Positions 30,467 to 44,100 of a stretch of DNA of 64,000 bases are shown in pieces. The stretch covers positions 1 through 64,000 of the forward strand of contig NW_013654529.1 of NCBI RefSeq assembly GCF_000499385.1. Direction: 5' to 3'. The DNA comes from Eimeria necatrix (taxonomy: Eukaryota; Apicomplexa; Conoidasida; Eucoccidiorida; Eimeriidae). Position 1 is the first letter of the stretch. Every line of letters starts with the position of its first letter. A model generated the notes under the pieces. The model saw only the letters and a program-made list of their open reading frames with translations. It had not been told where the DNA came from and made no database searches. The position numbers were made by a program, and so were the translations under genes.

Positions 30467-33281
30467 CAGCGTGGGCGGAGCAGACCGGGGCTGTCAAGGC
30501 TGAATGTGCTGATGGCCATTTTCGCTGGCCTTCGTGAAAGCTGCTTAACTAAAGAGGCAGTTCGCCGGCGGCAAGCCACGGGGGGACCCAACAGTCCAGC
30601 AGCAAAAGACATGTCAGTCGCTGCCTTTGCTGAGCTGCACTCCTGTAAAGCCTTCTCCAACGCGGTGCTGCTCCCCGCCTTCAGCGCCTGCAGCTATGCA
30701 GGTCAGCTGCAGCCCATCAGGCTGAAGTCCACAGGAGTTGCGCTCGTTCCCAGCAATGCAGCTGCATGCGCAACGGCAGCGCCATCTGTGTACAGGACTG
30801 CGAGCAGCCACATGCAGGGCTGCAAGTGCAGCTTGAAATGCTATCTGTTTTTGCTAGAAGAAAGCGATTCGGATTCCGTGACACGGAACGGAGTTCAGCT
30901 TTCCTTGCTGAGTTCACTTTTCAGCAGTGCACCGTCAGAAACCTAATTATGTTCGTTGGCACAGTGTCAGTGTCTTGCGCTCTTCAGGAGATGCGGCGGA
31001 GCTGTCTGCTGCAGCGTATTTCCCAAGAGCATGGCTGCTGCAGCAGCAGTACGGCTCGTTGCTGCGTGGCTGCCTGGCTGAGCGTCGTCTGGCCCGTAAG
31101 AGAGGGGCTCAGAAAAAGGAGAACAGCCCCTGCAGCAGCAGCACCATTGACAGCAGAGACAGTAGCTTTATTGATGGCGGAGGCCGCATAGTTCCTGTCG
31201 AAGGCTGCAAGGCATTTCCGAAAGGCCATGAGGCGGTGCAGCGAATGGCCACAGAAGGGGCCGGCGTGTTTACGCCGGTCGGAGGCATGCGACAGGTAAT
31301 TTCTTGACCAAATAAGAGAAAACTCATATTAGAGACAGCTACGTACGCAGCAGCAGCAGCAGAAGGAGTATCAGCAACAGTAGCCTCGGTGCCGTTCTGC
31401 TGGTTAGTCTATCCCACATTGCATTTTTGTCGTCCAGCTGTTTGATCTTGCAGCTAGTTGAAGCGCTGAAGAAAAGCATTATGTCGCCGTCTAGTCAGGG
31501 TCCTCCTGTTTCTGTGGTATTGGGCTCGCCAGTTGTGCGCATTGAGGCACTGCCTAGCGCTGGAGCCGGTGAGGGGAATGCAGCTGAGGTTGTCTGCGAA
31601 GACGGGGCCCGCTATCCGGCAGACGTCATCATCTGTGCGATGCATCCCCATTGTTTGGGGCGCATTCTGATGCCTAGCGAATGCGGGGAAAAATTGATTA
31701 CTTCCTGTGCAGCAGAGAAGGGAGCCCCCCAAGAGTCAGCTTGTGGAGCTCCAGGCGGCAGTGACACCACACAGCTCAGTCATGCAAAGCACGAAACTTC
31801 AGGCCTGTCCACAATGGCGAACTTTTTGACGTCGCTGCCTTGTGCCTCGTGGATTACTGTGCATGCTTTTGGCGCCCATAGCTCGCGGCGCGCGTCCTCT
31901 CTAGGAAGGGGGTGCGTCTACAGCCCGTCGCAGCTGGATGAGAAGGCTAGCCCTGCCCGGCCGCCGTTTCCATCAGAGGCTGCAGCGAGAGCAGCGGCTG
32001 ATGAGGACATTGCAGAGGCACTCAAAGGGCTTGAGGCGTCTCTACAAGCTGCACAAGATGCTGTGGTAGTGGCTGAGTTGCAGCTACCGGGGAATCTTTT
32101 CCCTCATCTTCAGGCTGCCGCCCTTGCAGCAGCAGAAAGGTTTGACAGAAACGCCGTTGCTTGGGCTACCAAGGCTGAGCTGCTCCACGTTCAAGCTTCA
32201 GTACGCGTCCAGCAGATTGAGGCACTTGTGAACCGCATGCAGCACCTGCTACTTCCACTGCAACGGCTACTGCACCCCCACAAGCCTTCAGGCGAACAGC
32301 AAGAAGAGAGAGCTGCTGGGTTGCTCGCTTTGGGCCTCTTGATCTCTTCAGCAGAGGAAGCAGTGACGCGTTTGCTGCTGCGAGAAGGAATCATCTTGGC
32401 ATCGGACCGCCTGGTTATGTGCTCTCGTCTCTTACCGCTAGCCGAGCTTCAATGGCCTGTGACAATAAGGCATACGCAGAACTCTCAAGACGTTGCGCAG
32501 CCGAAGCAGCTGCTAAATCTTGTTAAGCAATTCGAGAGCCTCCGCTACAGACACTGGGGAGATCTGCCAGTCACACATGCGGCTCTGAGTGAATTAACGA
32601 ACGAATCACCGCCAACACAGGCGATAAAGGGGGAAGAGCTTGGGCAACCTGTGGGGCAGTCCACGACAGCTGCCGCTGCATCTGTGGGGCTTGAAGGCGA
32701 CAGTGTGGAGCCCTATTCATTTGCGGATGCGCGCCTTGACTTCCACAAGCTTAGGGTTCGGGTAGCGCCGTGGCTCCAAGTAGTCGGCGCGTCAGGATCT
32801 CTGAGGTTAGTCGCGCTCGTTTCATTTTGACATTTGGGATGGAAATACCAGTTAGATCTGATATCATTTTCCTTTAGAGGCAATGTTTTCAAGTTATGCG
32901 CTGCGGGTCCGCAGCGAATGGGGCCCTGGGGCACGGGTGAAGGACGCAGCCATCCTGGCGCACCAGATTGGCCGGCGGTGAGTCCCTGGTGCACGAGCAC
33001 CTCCACTCTGCAACAGCTGCTGTAGCGTTGCCCTTCAGCGGACTATTTCCTCAGTAGCACCAGCCTCTAACGCTAATAATGCCCTCCACAAGAAGTTGAC
33101 CCCGTTAATTCAGTTTTTGCTGAGGAGTTTGGCCATTTGCTGTACTCTTGAATCATGTTATTTGTGGATACCTTTCAGGTTTGCTGCCTTTCCAAGCGTC
33201 AATTCGGAATCTTGCGCGGATTTCGTCTCCCGCCTTAACGGAGGCTGGCTAGATGGCGCAGCAGGGAAGATTGCAAAGTGA
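29563..33281 (+). CDS. protoporphyrinogen oxidase, about six exons, 3' end uncertain
   Basis: FAD enzyme that oxidises protoporphyrinogen IX in heme synthesis. Exons: 29563-29594, 29746-30701, 30988-31295, 31454-32805, 32878-32977, 33179-33281. The N-terminus has the dinucleotide-binding motif CVVGGGLSGLATVFYL followed by LIEAQKQLGGEYVQTE. Further family segments are FGAGAPHLLAPGGGHVLRLL, AAAYFPRAWLLQQQYGSLL and, near the end, WLQVVGASGS. Long insertions of Ser, Ala and Gln interrupt the FAD-domain exon. The first four exons are in phase. The last two agree with each other (ending RVKDAAILAHQIGRRF) but not with the phase of exon 4, so one splice site is wrong or a base is miscalled near 32.8 kb. 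Family call is good; the C-terminus is not. Confidence 0.8.
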
Positions 33282-35103
33282 TCTTCTTGATGGAAGGGTC
33301 CTAGATCTGCCAGTTTGGAAGATGTAGCATGCATCTACATTTATATCTTCACCACTGCTCTCGTAGGACTTGAAAATTATTAGATTGTGACGAAATTTTC
33401 AAGCGTAGAAGTGAGGCAGATTAGTGGGGAAGATTAAACTTGCGGCTTCTTTGCTGGAAACGGAGATTGTAGGCCGCTCAATTAGCATTTCACAGATGGA
33501 ACTCACAGCAAAGTTACCACTAGTTGCGTGCCACTTGAGAGTATCTACCCTTGTGGTGTGTAACTATGGTGTGGTTCAATGCAGCTGTTTCCCGTGCAAC
33601 GAAAGACCGGCCTGTCAAAGGCTGCTTTGCGCCTGGTAGATTCCTCTTTGCTGCAGTAGGCGTACAGCTTATTATGATTAATTTCAGCTAGCTACAGTGG
33701 GCGTTACTGTCACTTGCTTGGCTGAGGATATTGCAGCCTCTTGGTGTAGCAGTTGAGGCTACCGCTGACCTATTTAAGTGGGGATCCCTGAGTTTGGCGA
33801 GGCAGTGCAGACTAGCGTTATAGTCCTGCACAGAGAGTAGGTTCCTCGCAACACGTTTTACACAGTGGACCAGGTCGCCAGTTGAACTCCCCACGAGGGG
33901 ACCACTAGCGCCTACACTAAGCAGCCCTCCTAAGCGATCTATAAAACAAAGGCATGCAAGCTACTAGATTACGGTGAAGGGAAGACGGGGCCACGGCTTT
34001 GAAGGTCTTCGCTAGCCTGTTTGCTCAACAATTGGCATTCAGAGGCACCTGGTGCGATGCAAAAACAACAAGTATCTTTTTTCATTGCTCTTCTGTAGAT
34101 TCAAGGAAGTGATTAAGAGTCTTGTTCTACTACGTAATGGGACAAGAATTCTCCATGCCAGCAAAGTTGGTCGAGTGACCTCCTGCGCCGGTGCCCCCTT
34201 ACTGACTCAAAAGCAGCAGGGCAGTCTAAGCCATGCACGGGCAAATATTATTGCGTTAGCTATGAAAAAGTGTATTAGCATTCATGCTGATAGAGCAGAG
34301 GCTAAAACTTGGCAGAACATCTGCCATTTCCGACAGTGAACAGCAGGCCCGCCTTCAGCCCCAGACCAATGGGCAGCGGTGAGAGTAGCGGGTCAAGTCC
34401 ACTTTGTGAGAGAAGGAAACTGGTAGTTTTTCCTTGGCATATTTTTAATTTCTGTTTCAAATTATTAGGCGAATTTGGACAAATAATCCGCTGAGGCCTT
34501 CATAATATTAAGCAGTGCTGTGTAATGCAAGACCTTCCCATTATTTGTGGTAGTTTTCCAGTGTGCTTGTCTCTGTCCCTACTAACACTTATTGCAAAGA
34601 AGAGGCGATATTTACAAAGTGATTCGCCGAGAGTCAGTACTCTGTTTGGTGATGGAAAGGTGACGCCTTAGTTAGGCCTTAACATGCGCCTGCGCGGCTA
34701 TGCTCTCCAACGCGGAGCGATCAAGTGATATTGTGGGGCTACGAGCTTCCACCCTCTCCAAAGGAACATCTAGGAAACAAATTGGAAGCAAACCTAATCG
34801 CGCCGTAATCACACTCCGAAGCTACCTCGGCTGCGGACGACGAAGAGGCCTGTCAGTGACGTCTTTGGAACTGAAGCGGCTCACAAATGAACGAGTTGCA
34901 AGCCTGGCAATTCTGTTTGTGAGATAAAAATTCCAGGCTATTCCTGGAGTTCCACATTGCAAGGTCTGGCCTTATTGGATGCCTGGCTTGATCATCTTGT
35001 GATAATATAATCAATTGCTCTTGCAGGCGGCCACGTTTTGGGCAGGCACTGCTTTGCAGGCCAACCCCAAAGCCGATCAGACTCTGAAGTGACGGTAGGA
35101 AAT
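33282..35103. other. repeat-poor intergenic interval
   Basis: About 1.8 kb between two plus-strand genes with no trinucleotide tracts and no protein-like frame I can assign. It presumably includes the myosin promoter. Confidence 0.5.
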
Positions 35104-38100
35104 ATGTCTCAGCAATTTTGGGTACCTCACCCTACAGAAGTTTGGGGCGTCGCAGTGGAAGTCGATGGGCAAAGTTACAAGCTTTGGAAGGCATTTGATT
35201 CGGAGACAGATCCAAACAATCTTGTTTTCACGCCTAAAGCAGAAGATAGGCCAAGGGTTAAACCAATAGTAGACCCAAAGGGGCTTCAAGGTAACACATC
35301 TGAACACAAGGCATGTGCTTCCTATAAAAGAAAGACCCCTGTTGCGCGTCCGACGAGCCTCATTGTAAACGCGTTTGTACGACGGTTTTCAAGCTCAAAA
35401 CCCGGTCTTTGAGGCTTCAGGTAATGCAAAGCTTTTACTCTTTCTCCGTGTATGCCACTTGCGAGTCTTTAGGCCTGGACAACATATGCGACCTTTCAGA
35501 TGTGACCGAGGCGTCCCTGTTGCAGACCTTGCGACAGCGTTATAAGGAAAGGCAGATCTACACTAATGTTGGGCGCATTGTGCTTTCTTTGAACCCATTC
35601 GAGTACCTTCCACTCTATGGAGAAACCACCATTTCTCAGTACATGCTCTGTCCCGACCCGTATACTCTGCAGCCGCACATATACCAAGTATCTGCGGCGG
35701 CCTTGCAGAACCTGAGCGAAGAGGGGAAGCCGCAAGCAGCGTTGATCACGGGGGAATCTGGTGCGATTGAATGCCGAGAATGCAGAGTTGCCTTACAGCT
35801 GTCGCTCTTCTTTTGTCCCATCAAGCAACAAGCCACGATGTGTACTGATGTCTAGCCCCCTAGCTTGCACTATAATTTTCGACAGAAGGGCGGCTTGTAG
35901 AAGTGACAGATGCTAATTTTTGCATGCTTCACATGCGACAGGGGCAGGAAAGACGGAGACGACGAAGTTAATTTTACAGTTTCTCGCAGTTGCGGGGGGA
36001 AGTGATGCGGGCTGCAGGGAAGAACCTGAGGCAGGCACGATCCAGCAACGGGTCCTTGAGGCAAATCCTGTTCTGGAAGCCTTTGGCAACGCCAGTACGA
36101 GCCGGAACCCAAACAGCAGCCGGTTCGGCAAGTGGATCGAAGTGATATTCAGTGAAAAATACACAGTTACAGGTCAGTCTAGCAGTGGGACTGTGAGGCG
36201 TGATCTCCATTAATGCATCCCCACGATTGCTTATATTATCCATGCTATTTTTATTCGAACATTGGCCACTGTAAAATCATTGTTTCTTTTCACATATTAG
36301 GTGCGCGAATAACATCTTACCTTCTCGAGGTCCCACGTGTTGTTGGGCATGCCGAGGGTGAGCGCAACTATCACGTGTTTTACCAAATACTAGAGGGACT
36401 CAAGGACAGTTTAAAGGGACTTCAGGGTCAATATCAGCTAGGCACGGATCCGGCCATCTTCAAGTATTTGCAGCCCTATCTACCCAGCAAAACGAGTACG
36501 TCCACCAGCAGCATGTACACGGATACGGCGTTACATAGTAGACAGTTCGACACGCACGTCGTAGCTCTCTCCCTCTACTTGTGAAAGGTTTGCCTTATAC
36601 CATATATATTTCTGTAAATTTCTGCAGATCTCCCATGTTCACTTGTTACATGGGCATTCTCTTGATTGGACAGTCCTGTCTGTTCATGCAGCGCACTGGC
36701 ACAGCTTTTCTGTTTTTTTGCTGTTCCATGTGATATGCCGCTAAACGCTTTCAGTCGAAGACGCTGAAGGTTTAGAGGAGCTGAAGCACGCGCTTCAGAC
36801 ATTGGGATTCCGGGCTGCACAGCAAAATGACCTTTTTTCCGTTGTTGCAGCTGTGCTGCATCTGGGGAACGTTGCCTTCATACCTCGCAGCGTACGTTAG
36901 ATTAAACCCAGTTCTTTGACCTTGACTGGGAACGTTGCTCAGTTAAGACGCTGTCGAAAATAGTTTGGATTGTAGTTTCTGGTCCGCCTGATTCATGTAA
37001 CATTAATGCATTCCCTGGCGCGTGTTCTATGGGCCTGTGGTAGCAGTGTTACTTCATCGAGCCAGATCAAATTTGTTGGTTTGCCTTCGCACAACCACAT
37101 TTTCCATACTCTTACCAAGAGTAAACGAAATATGGTTGTTGGCATGCCAGGATGGTGGCGAAGAGGGTAGTACAGCTGACCCCAGCACAGCAGCAAATCT
37201 GTCCAATGCGGCTGCTCTTCTTGGTATTCCTGAAGGTGTAAGGCTGTCAGAAATGCTCATCAGCTTCGCATGAAGGCAACATTGTAGCTCCTTACGCAGC
37301 CTACGGTGTAGAATGGGCAAGTTTTGTTCTGCGTGCTTCCAAGAGCGACTGCGTGCCTTTTGACTGCTCAGAACCTTCTGGAGATCCTCGTAACGCGCTC
37401 ACTGAAAACTGGGAATGAAGTCATTAGAATGGCGTTGACTCCAGCTAAAGCAGTTGCAGCGAGAGATGGATTTGCTCAGTTGGCTTACAGCTGCCTTTTT
37501 TCGTGGCTCATTGCCAGAGTGAACGAAAGCTTGCAGCCGACGCAACCAACCCAAGTGCGTGAAAACTTGCTATCAAAAGATGAGGATGAAGAACCGGCGA
37601 ACAGTTCAGATAGCCCCTTAACATTTTTAGTGGTCCAAACAATCCAAAAAGGCCCTACTGAAAGCTTTCGTACTTTGGTTGTGAATCTTGCCTGTTCTGC
37701 AGGTAGAAAAGAATGTTGTGGGTATTTTGGACATTGCGGGTTTTGAAAGCTTCAAAAATAATGGCTTTGAGCAGCTTTGTATTAACCTTAGCAATGAGAA
37801 ACTTCAGCATCACTTCAACCAGGATATTTTCTTGAACGAAATTTCAGATTACAAGAAGGAAGGGCTTCACGACTTGAAGCTGGCTTACACCGACAACGCT
37901 GATGTTCTTGATTTGATTGAAGGCAAAGGTGGTGAGTAAAAGTTGACGCAAGCAGATTCTGGGAACTTGGCATGAAAGACGCCGCACGGGTAGTCTTTCA
38001 TGTGCATGCCAACTCGGCGCTGCTGCTTACTTTACCCAGGGATTTTCGCCACACTAGACGAAGAGTTGTTTGTTCCTAAAGGGTCGGAGCAAGGCTTTGT

Positions 38101-41100
38101 TGCGAAGCTAGCCAAGAGTAGGGCGAATGACAAACGCTTGATCCCAAACAAGTGGGTGCAGCAAACCGTAGCAGTAGGATAATGCCTTGAGCAAGGATTG
38201 ACAAGGAGCCTTTATTTTCTTCGAATCCCGTGAATTGAAATGTTCGAGGGCCGTGGAATAGAATTGACTCACGATCCTAGCGCCAAAATGAGGGGGCCTT
38301 CCGTGAATGATCCTGCTTACAGGGCCTCCGGCTCGCTGACGTTCACTGTTTGTCACTATGCGGGTAACGTCATATACAATGCAGATGGATGGCTGCAGAA
38401 AGACCAAAATGCTTTGCCAGCAGACGCAGTAAACCTCCTGTTATCCTCCTCAAATGAGATCCTTGTCCAGGCGGTACGACTTGTCACTGAAGCCTCTGCA
38501 ACTCAGAACGTCAGCAAAGGGAAAGGCAAAAGCACTGTGGGTATGTCTCGTCTTTTCAGTCACTGTCGTAATATTCGTAATTGCAGTTGCTAGTGCTTCT
38601 TTTGCTACTGTTGCTGTTTGCCTTTCCCGTGACCCACAACGTTCACTTTCCGGTGCACCACAAACTGCCTGATATGTGTTATATGCAGCTTCCGAGTTCA
38701 AAAGGCAACTCAGGGACCTTATTTGCCGAATAGAGCAGACCAGCACGCACTATGTTCGTTGCATTAAGCCGAACAAGCAACATACCCCGCTGAGCGTTTG
38801 CTCACATGATATTTTGAGCCAACTCATTTGCTCTGGTGAGTTGACGTCCTGCAATAGCTCATTCTACTTACTTCAGCATTAAAAAGTACAGTATGGCATT
38901 GCTCGGTGGTGAACCTGATGGTTTTGTTGGTAAGCAGTTGCAATGTGCGGCTCAGGTGTCATGGAGGCCGTGCGGATCCGAAAAGCAGGATTTGCTTTGC
39001 GGCTACTGCATGCAGACTTTGTGTCTCGCTATGGTATCTTAATGGGCAAGCAAGCAAAATCACTGAAAGCCATGCAGCCGAAGGATGCAGCAGAAATGCT
39101 GGTGCGGAAATGAACGCGCAAAGGCGTCGAGCATGTGTAAACAGGCAATGCAGACTCGCCTGCATCGTTACACTACCTGTATGAATGGACTGGCTCCCTG
39201 GTTTTCCTTGCGGGCAGGTTGCTCACCTCAGGAACACAATGGGTCTTACTTCTGAAGCGTGTCTAATTGGCGCCTCGAAAGTGTTCTGCAAGGATACGGC
39301 GCAGGACGCCCTTGAATCCAGTCGGTGAGTTGTTGCTCAGTCCGTAACTCTTTATATTTAATACATCCTTCCTAGCTCCTAGCTCGCCGGTAGACTCAAG
39401 GAAGTTTTGCCTTCCGCTGTGTCTAAGCCTCCAGTCTTTTAGCTTATGCTTCATGTGATTTTCTGAGCCCTTTTGTTAATGACTTCAGGCGTATTTCCTT
39501 GGCAGCTCCCGCAACTTTGATTCAGAAACATGTCCGCGGTTTCCTCGTCCGTCGCCGCGTGGCGGAGGTGCTTGCGCTGAGCCGTCAGCTTCGCGTGTTT
39601 GTTGTGGCCATGGAGGAAGCGAAAAGGCAGGGAGGCTCTTTCCTTTCTCCAGCTCCAGTTTTCTCGGAAGCGCCGAGTCCTCAAGGATTAAAGCAGAAGT
39701 AAGCGCTACAAACTACTTGGGAGGGGAGCAATTTCGCAGACAGCATGCACGCCTGAAAGTAATTACACTTCTGGTGTTTTCGCATAATTCAGGTCAGATG
39801 ATCTGCATACATTGATAACGAAGTGCGAAGCCCTAGGGCCGACGTTGGAGCCTCCAGTGCTCTCGAAAGCGAAGCGCGCCTTTACGAAGATGAACAATGA
39901 AGCTCTAGTTACACTGTGAGACAACCAGTGCCAGTCGATCTCCAGAAAAAGGGCATCATTGACACTGGCTTTTGCAATGTCAACAGTTTTGAGTAGAAGC
40001 GTAAAGCCCCTTACAATGAGTAGACTAACCCTATCATCGTTGCAGGCTGCTGCAGAATAGGGTTGTTTCCTAGAGACGACACTTCACTTTTGCAAATTTT
40101 TGGAAATGCGGAATTTCTGAATTTGCGGTTGTTTTACCTTCGATGTGTATGTATGTGAAATTCGATATGTGTGTTTAATGTGAAATATGCAGGAAATTAG
40201 AGTCCGCGATTGCGGAAGCCAATGACGACGTCGGTCCTGTTGCCGATCTGCTGCTCCAAGCTCAGGACAAGGGCATAAGCAATGCCACTACTGAGCGCGT
40301 GTGTTCTAATCCCAGCATCCCCGACACAAAACTGAGCGTCCACAGCTGCTTGAGTAAAGGTGTCCCTTACGAACGTTTGCCTATTAGGTAGTGCTAGCAA
40401 GTTTGTTAGATGCATTGCATATGGACACATATCGTCGCAGTTGCGCTTCGTTCCGTCTTAGGCTGAGGCAGTAGTTAGCCGCTTGGAGGCGGAGCATGCA
40501 CTTTTGGCCGATCTGGCACCGGCACTGGAGTCCCGCGACACCTCTAAGCTAAAGAAGCTCGTATCTCAAGGGCAGAAGCTAAAGGCAAGACTTCTAACTG
40601 TTTCATCGTTCTGGATTTCCAAAATATGCCTGCGAGCCTGTTTAAATATTTCATCCCATTAGAGCTCATGTGGATTGCCTCTTCATACTGGGTTTGATGT
40701 GCTGTTTTTTTTTTCATTACTACATGCCAGGCGTGTATCTGCCTTTGAAGCTGTACTAGTTTCTCATTCTGTTTTCAGACAGCGGAAGCGTTCCGTCTAA
40801 CCGAACTAAGTGAGTTGGTCAACTGTGCACAAAAATTGCTTACCGCTTCATCAAATGAAGACTACAAAAATGAGCAAGCCCAAGCCGAGTTGGAGACTTC
40901 GCTCACGAAAGCACAAGAGCTCCAGAAGATGAAGTCTGCCCGCACTTTGCAACAAGAAATCCTCAGACAAGTAAGACTCTACAAGCGAGTCCTAATGCGC
41001 TCTTGTTGGCCAGGGATGCAAAGACCAGTGAGTGCTGCAGGTTTCTTCTGTATATGCGGCAGCATGCCATAACGGAGCGCTCATTGTGTTGTGGTTTGGA

Positions 41101-44100
41101 GCCTGCCCGCAGACAGTAGAAACCTGCGTTGCCGCAGACAAGCGGAAGAGCGTTGTTGCAATCAATTCATTGACGTATTCGAAAGACTCGTCAAAACTTG
41201 AGAGTACGCTATTTTGTTCCTTGCTCTTGATTAATTTCGCCTTCATTTGCATGTGTGCACTGCAGCAGCGGTTATGAATTCACCTGGAAGTAAGTGTTAC
41301 TGGCTGTGCAGAAAAAACGGGAAGGCCAATCAAGGCTCGCCCACGGGACGAGTCGCCAAGTGCGTCCGAGTGGAGCGACAGCGACAGCGAAGATGACGGC
41401 TACTACTCTCTTTTTCAAGGTCTGAGAGATGCGCAGTTACTGGCTGCATCTTTCAGTGGATTAGGGGACACTGACGGACAGCATATAGCAGCAGTCTGTG
41501 CTATTATTCAAGCAGTAGCGTTTTCAGGGAAACAGCCTAACAAATGGCGGCGAAGCACTGTCTTGGGTATTGATAGTCGTGAGTTTGCTGCTGCTTGTGC
41601 CTGTGCTCCTGCGGCTGTGGCTCTCGCAGTGCCTGCCTCCGCAAATGAGCGCCTTGCATCAGAAGGGGCATCTCAGAGAGACTATATGCACAAATATCTG
41701 AGTGAACTTACACGTGCAACAACACAATGTGATGCTAAGACACTGGAATTCCTGCTGTCAAGGTAGGCCTTGACTTTTCTGCCGCTTTTCGCTGGTTGAT
41801 GCCACCATAGTTGACCGTTGTAGGCGACGAGTAGACTCAAAAGTACAACACTGTCAAGCTTTAAATTATTATTAAAAGCTTAAGTCCTAGCAACCGCACA
41901 ATGGATGTTGGTACTTGCTCACCTAAAGAATCAGTCAGAGCCGGCTAGCTTGCCAAGTTACCCTAGCGAAATTATTCCACAGCTTTAACAGGGTGAAATT
42001 CTTTTGGGGGTAAGCAATGCGCATATGACAGAACCAGAAGGCTTGTTGCGTCGCAGGGCCAGTGAGGCTGGCATATCTTCAGGCCAACGTGAAGTGCTGG
42101 TGGCCGAGCAGCAACTGCGCAATCTAGCGGATCGTCATTGGCTCGAATGTGAACTGAAAGAGTGTGTCATTCTTTTTTCTTGGGGGAGTGTCTCAAGTGC
42201 AGACGTTACTCGCCTCTCTAACCTGATCAATCAAGCGCTTGTAACCCCTGGAATCAACGCGGAAATTCTTCAAGCTGCTGAAGCTACAAAAAATGCAGTG
42301 GCGGAGCCTGAAATCAGCACCCCACAGCATGACGACCCAGCTGGGCTATATTCCTTGGATACCTACCCAGACTTGGCAATAAATATTGAAATTAAAAAGA
42401 CAAAAGTAAGTAAAGCTTTTAGACAAGGACTCCAACGAGCATCTACACAGCCGCAAGGAGAGACAGGTTTAGTGCAGCTGCGCCGGGCGCTGTTTCTTAT
42501 GCAGAGTGCGTCTAAAGTGGCTCGTCTCATGCTGCAAAGGGAGGCGCTTCTCTCCTTTCAGAGTGATGTCCTAACGGAGCCTTTGCTTGAGCTGCCAGAC
42601 CCGTTAAAAAAGGACGGCCTTGCAATATTTCGCAAGCTGCAGTGCCTCATGGGGGACAGATTTTCTGTGGGGCACAATTACTCAATGGAACTCATTAAGA
42701 CAGCCACAGCTTGTGAACCTCTGCGAGATGAAATGTATGTACAGCTGCTAAAGCAGTTGAGGAGGAATACCAACAATAGAAGCGTCTTAAAGGGGTTCGG
42801 TTTTCTTGCAACGCTCTGCGAGCATTGCCCTCCTTCTCCTGCGCTAGAAAGATACGTGAGGCAAGCTCTGGAAGTGTACTTGGGCACGAGCTTCGCACCG
42901 ATCGGTGGGCATTCTGTACTTGATGGAGACAGCAAACATAGAAGCTTCATGCAAGCACCAACAGCTGCTGCAGGCGCCATTTATGACACAGAGCTGCAAA
43001 GCATATGCGCTAGGGGACTTCGGGCGCTCGAGGAAAACAATGCTGCAAATCGACACGAAGAAAGCGCCAAAATGCCGCGCAAGTCGATTTTCGAATTCCA
43101 GGCAAGAATAATAGTTATGTGACTGTGCTTGCCTTTTGTATGCGTCAATAATAGCCGTTTCACAATAGGCATCATCAGTAAGTTGCGTGCTACACGAAGA
43201 GTACACGTCACCCATTGCACGAGCGAAATACGAGCGGCTGCATGGGCACTGTACTGAAGTTACGAGAGTAGGCCCAGTCGTCAAAACACAAGTACACGAC
43301 TTTCAGCTTGACCTTGTTTTTGCTGCCTTTAGATCTTTCTTGCTGACGGCTCTCGGAGACGGGTGCCTCTGGGACTACAAGCAACCGCCGAATCTTTGTG
43401 CCGCAGCACTGCGTCTTCCCTGAGCATTCACAACAGTGACGAATGGGTGAGAGTGGAGAATAATCCACAGTTTTGGCTCCAGCCAGTGAAGAAAACTGCA
43501 TATTTGTACAAAATGCGACAGTGCATCAAACGAAGCGGTACTCGGTTTGCTTCCTAAAATTCATTGGGTCAACAGGCAATCGCTGAGCTCCTACCAAACT
43601 ATTTGCTAAAACCATGCCGCTCTGGAATTGAGACAACGCCTTGCTACAGACTGTTACCTCAAGAAGAACCAGTGCTACCCCTCGTGGAAAACGCTAGCCG
43701 ACAGGTGCGAATAGACAGTGTTCCTACGTGGATTTATCCATCCAGTGTCTGTTGAAAGTGGATGGACAAACACTCACTTTCACCACACACTGGTGAAAGT
43801 GAGTGAATGCCTTTGTTGCTTGGTCTTTAAGTAAATTTGCTTGTATCTGTGTCACGTTGCTGTGGGACATTTTCAACAATTTCAGGTGAAGCTGATGTTC
43901 AGGAGACCATATTTACGTTTACGGGAGAACATTGTGCCCCATCCCGCGCACAGTCGCCTAACGTGCCAACAAGCTGTAGCTGACTACATGTATTACCCTC
44001 TCGAAGAGCCTCCCGAGCTTGTTGCAGAGATTGCGTGAGGCTATAATCGAATATGGTGTTGGCTCCAATCGGTAGAAATTTGTTCTTGTGATGGGCAGGG

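Noticed and set aside
33690..33900. Possible structural RNA between protoporphyrinogen oxidase and myosin
   Set aside because: I could not find a cloverleaf, box motifs or a convincing long stem.
37555..37677. Myosin exon 7 extended to 37677
   Set aside because: It would leave a 25-nt intron. Ending at 37554 gives a normal 148-nt intron and joins the sequence directly to [15 protein letters not shown], as in other myosins.
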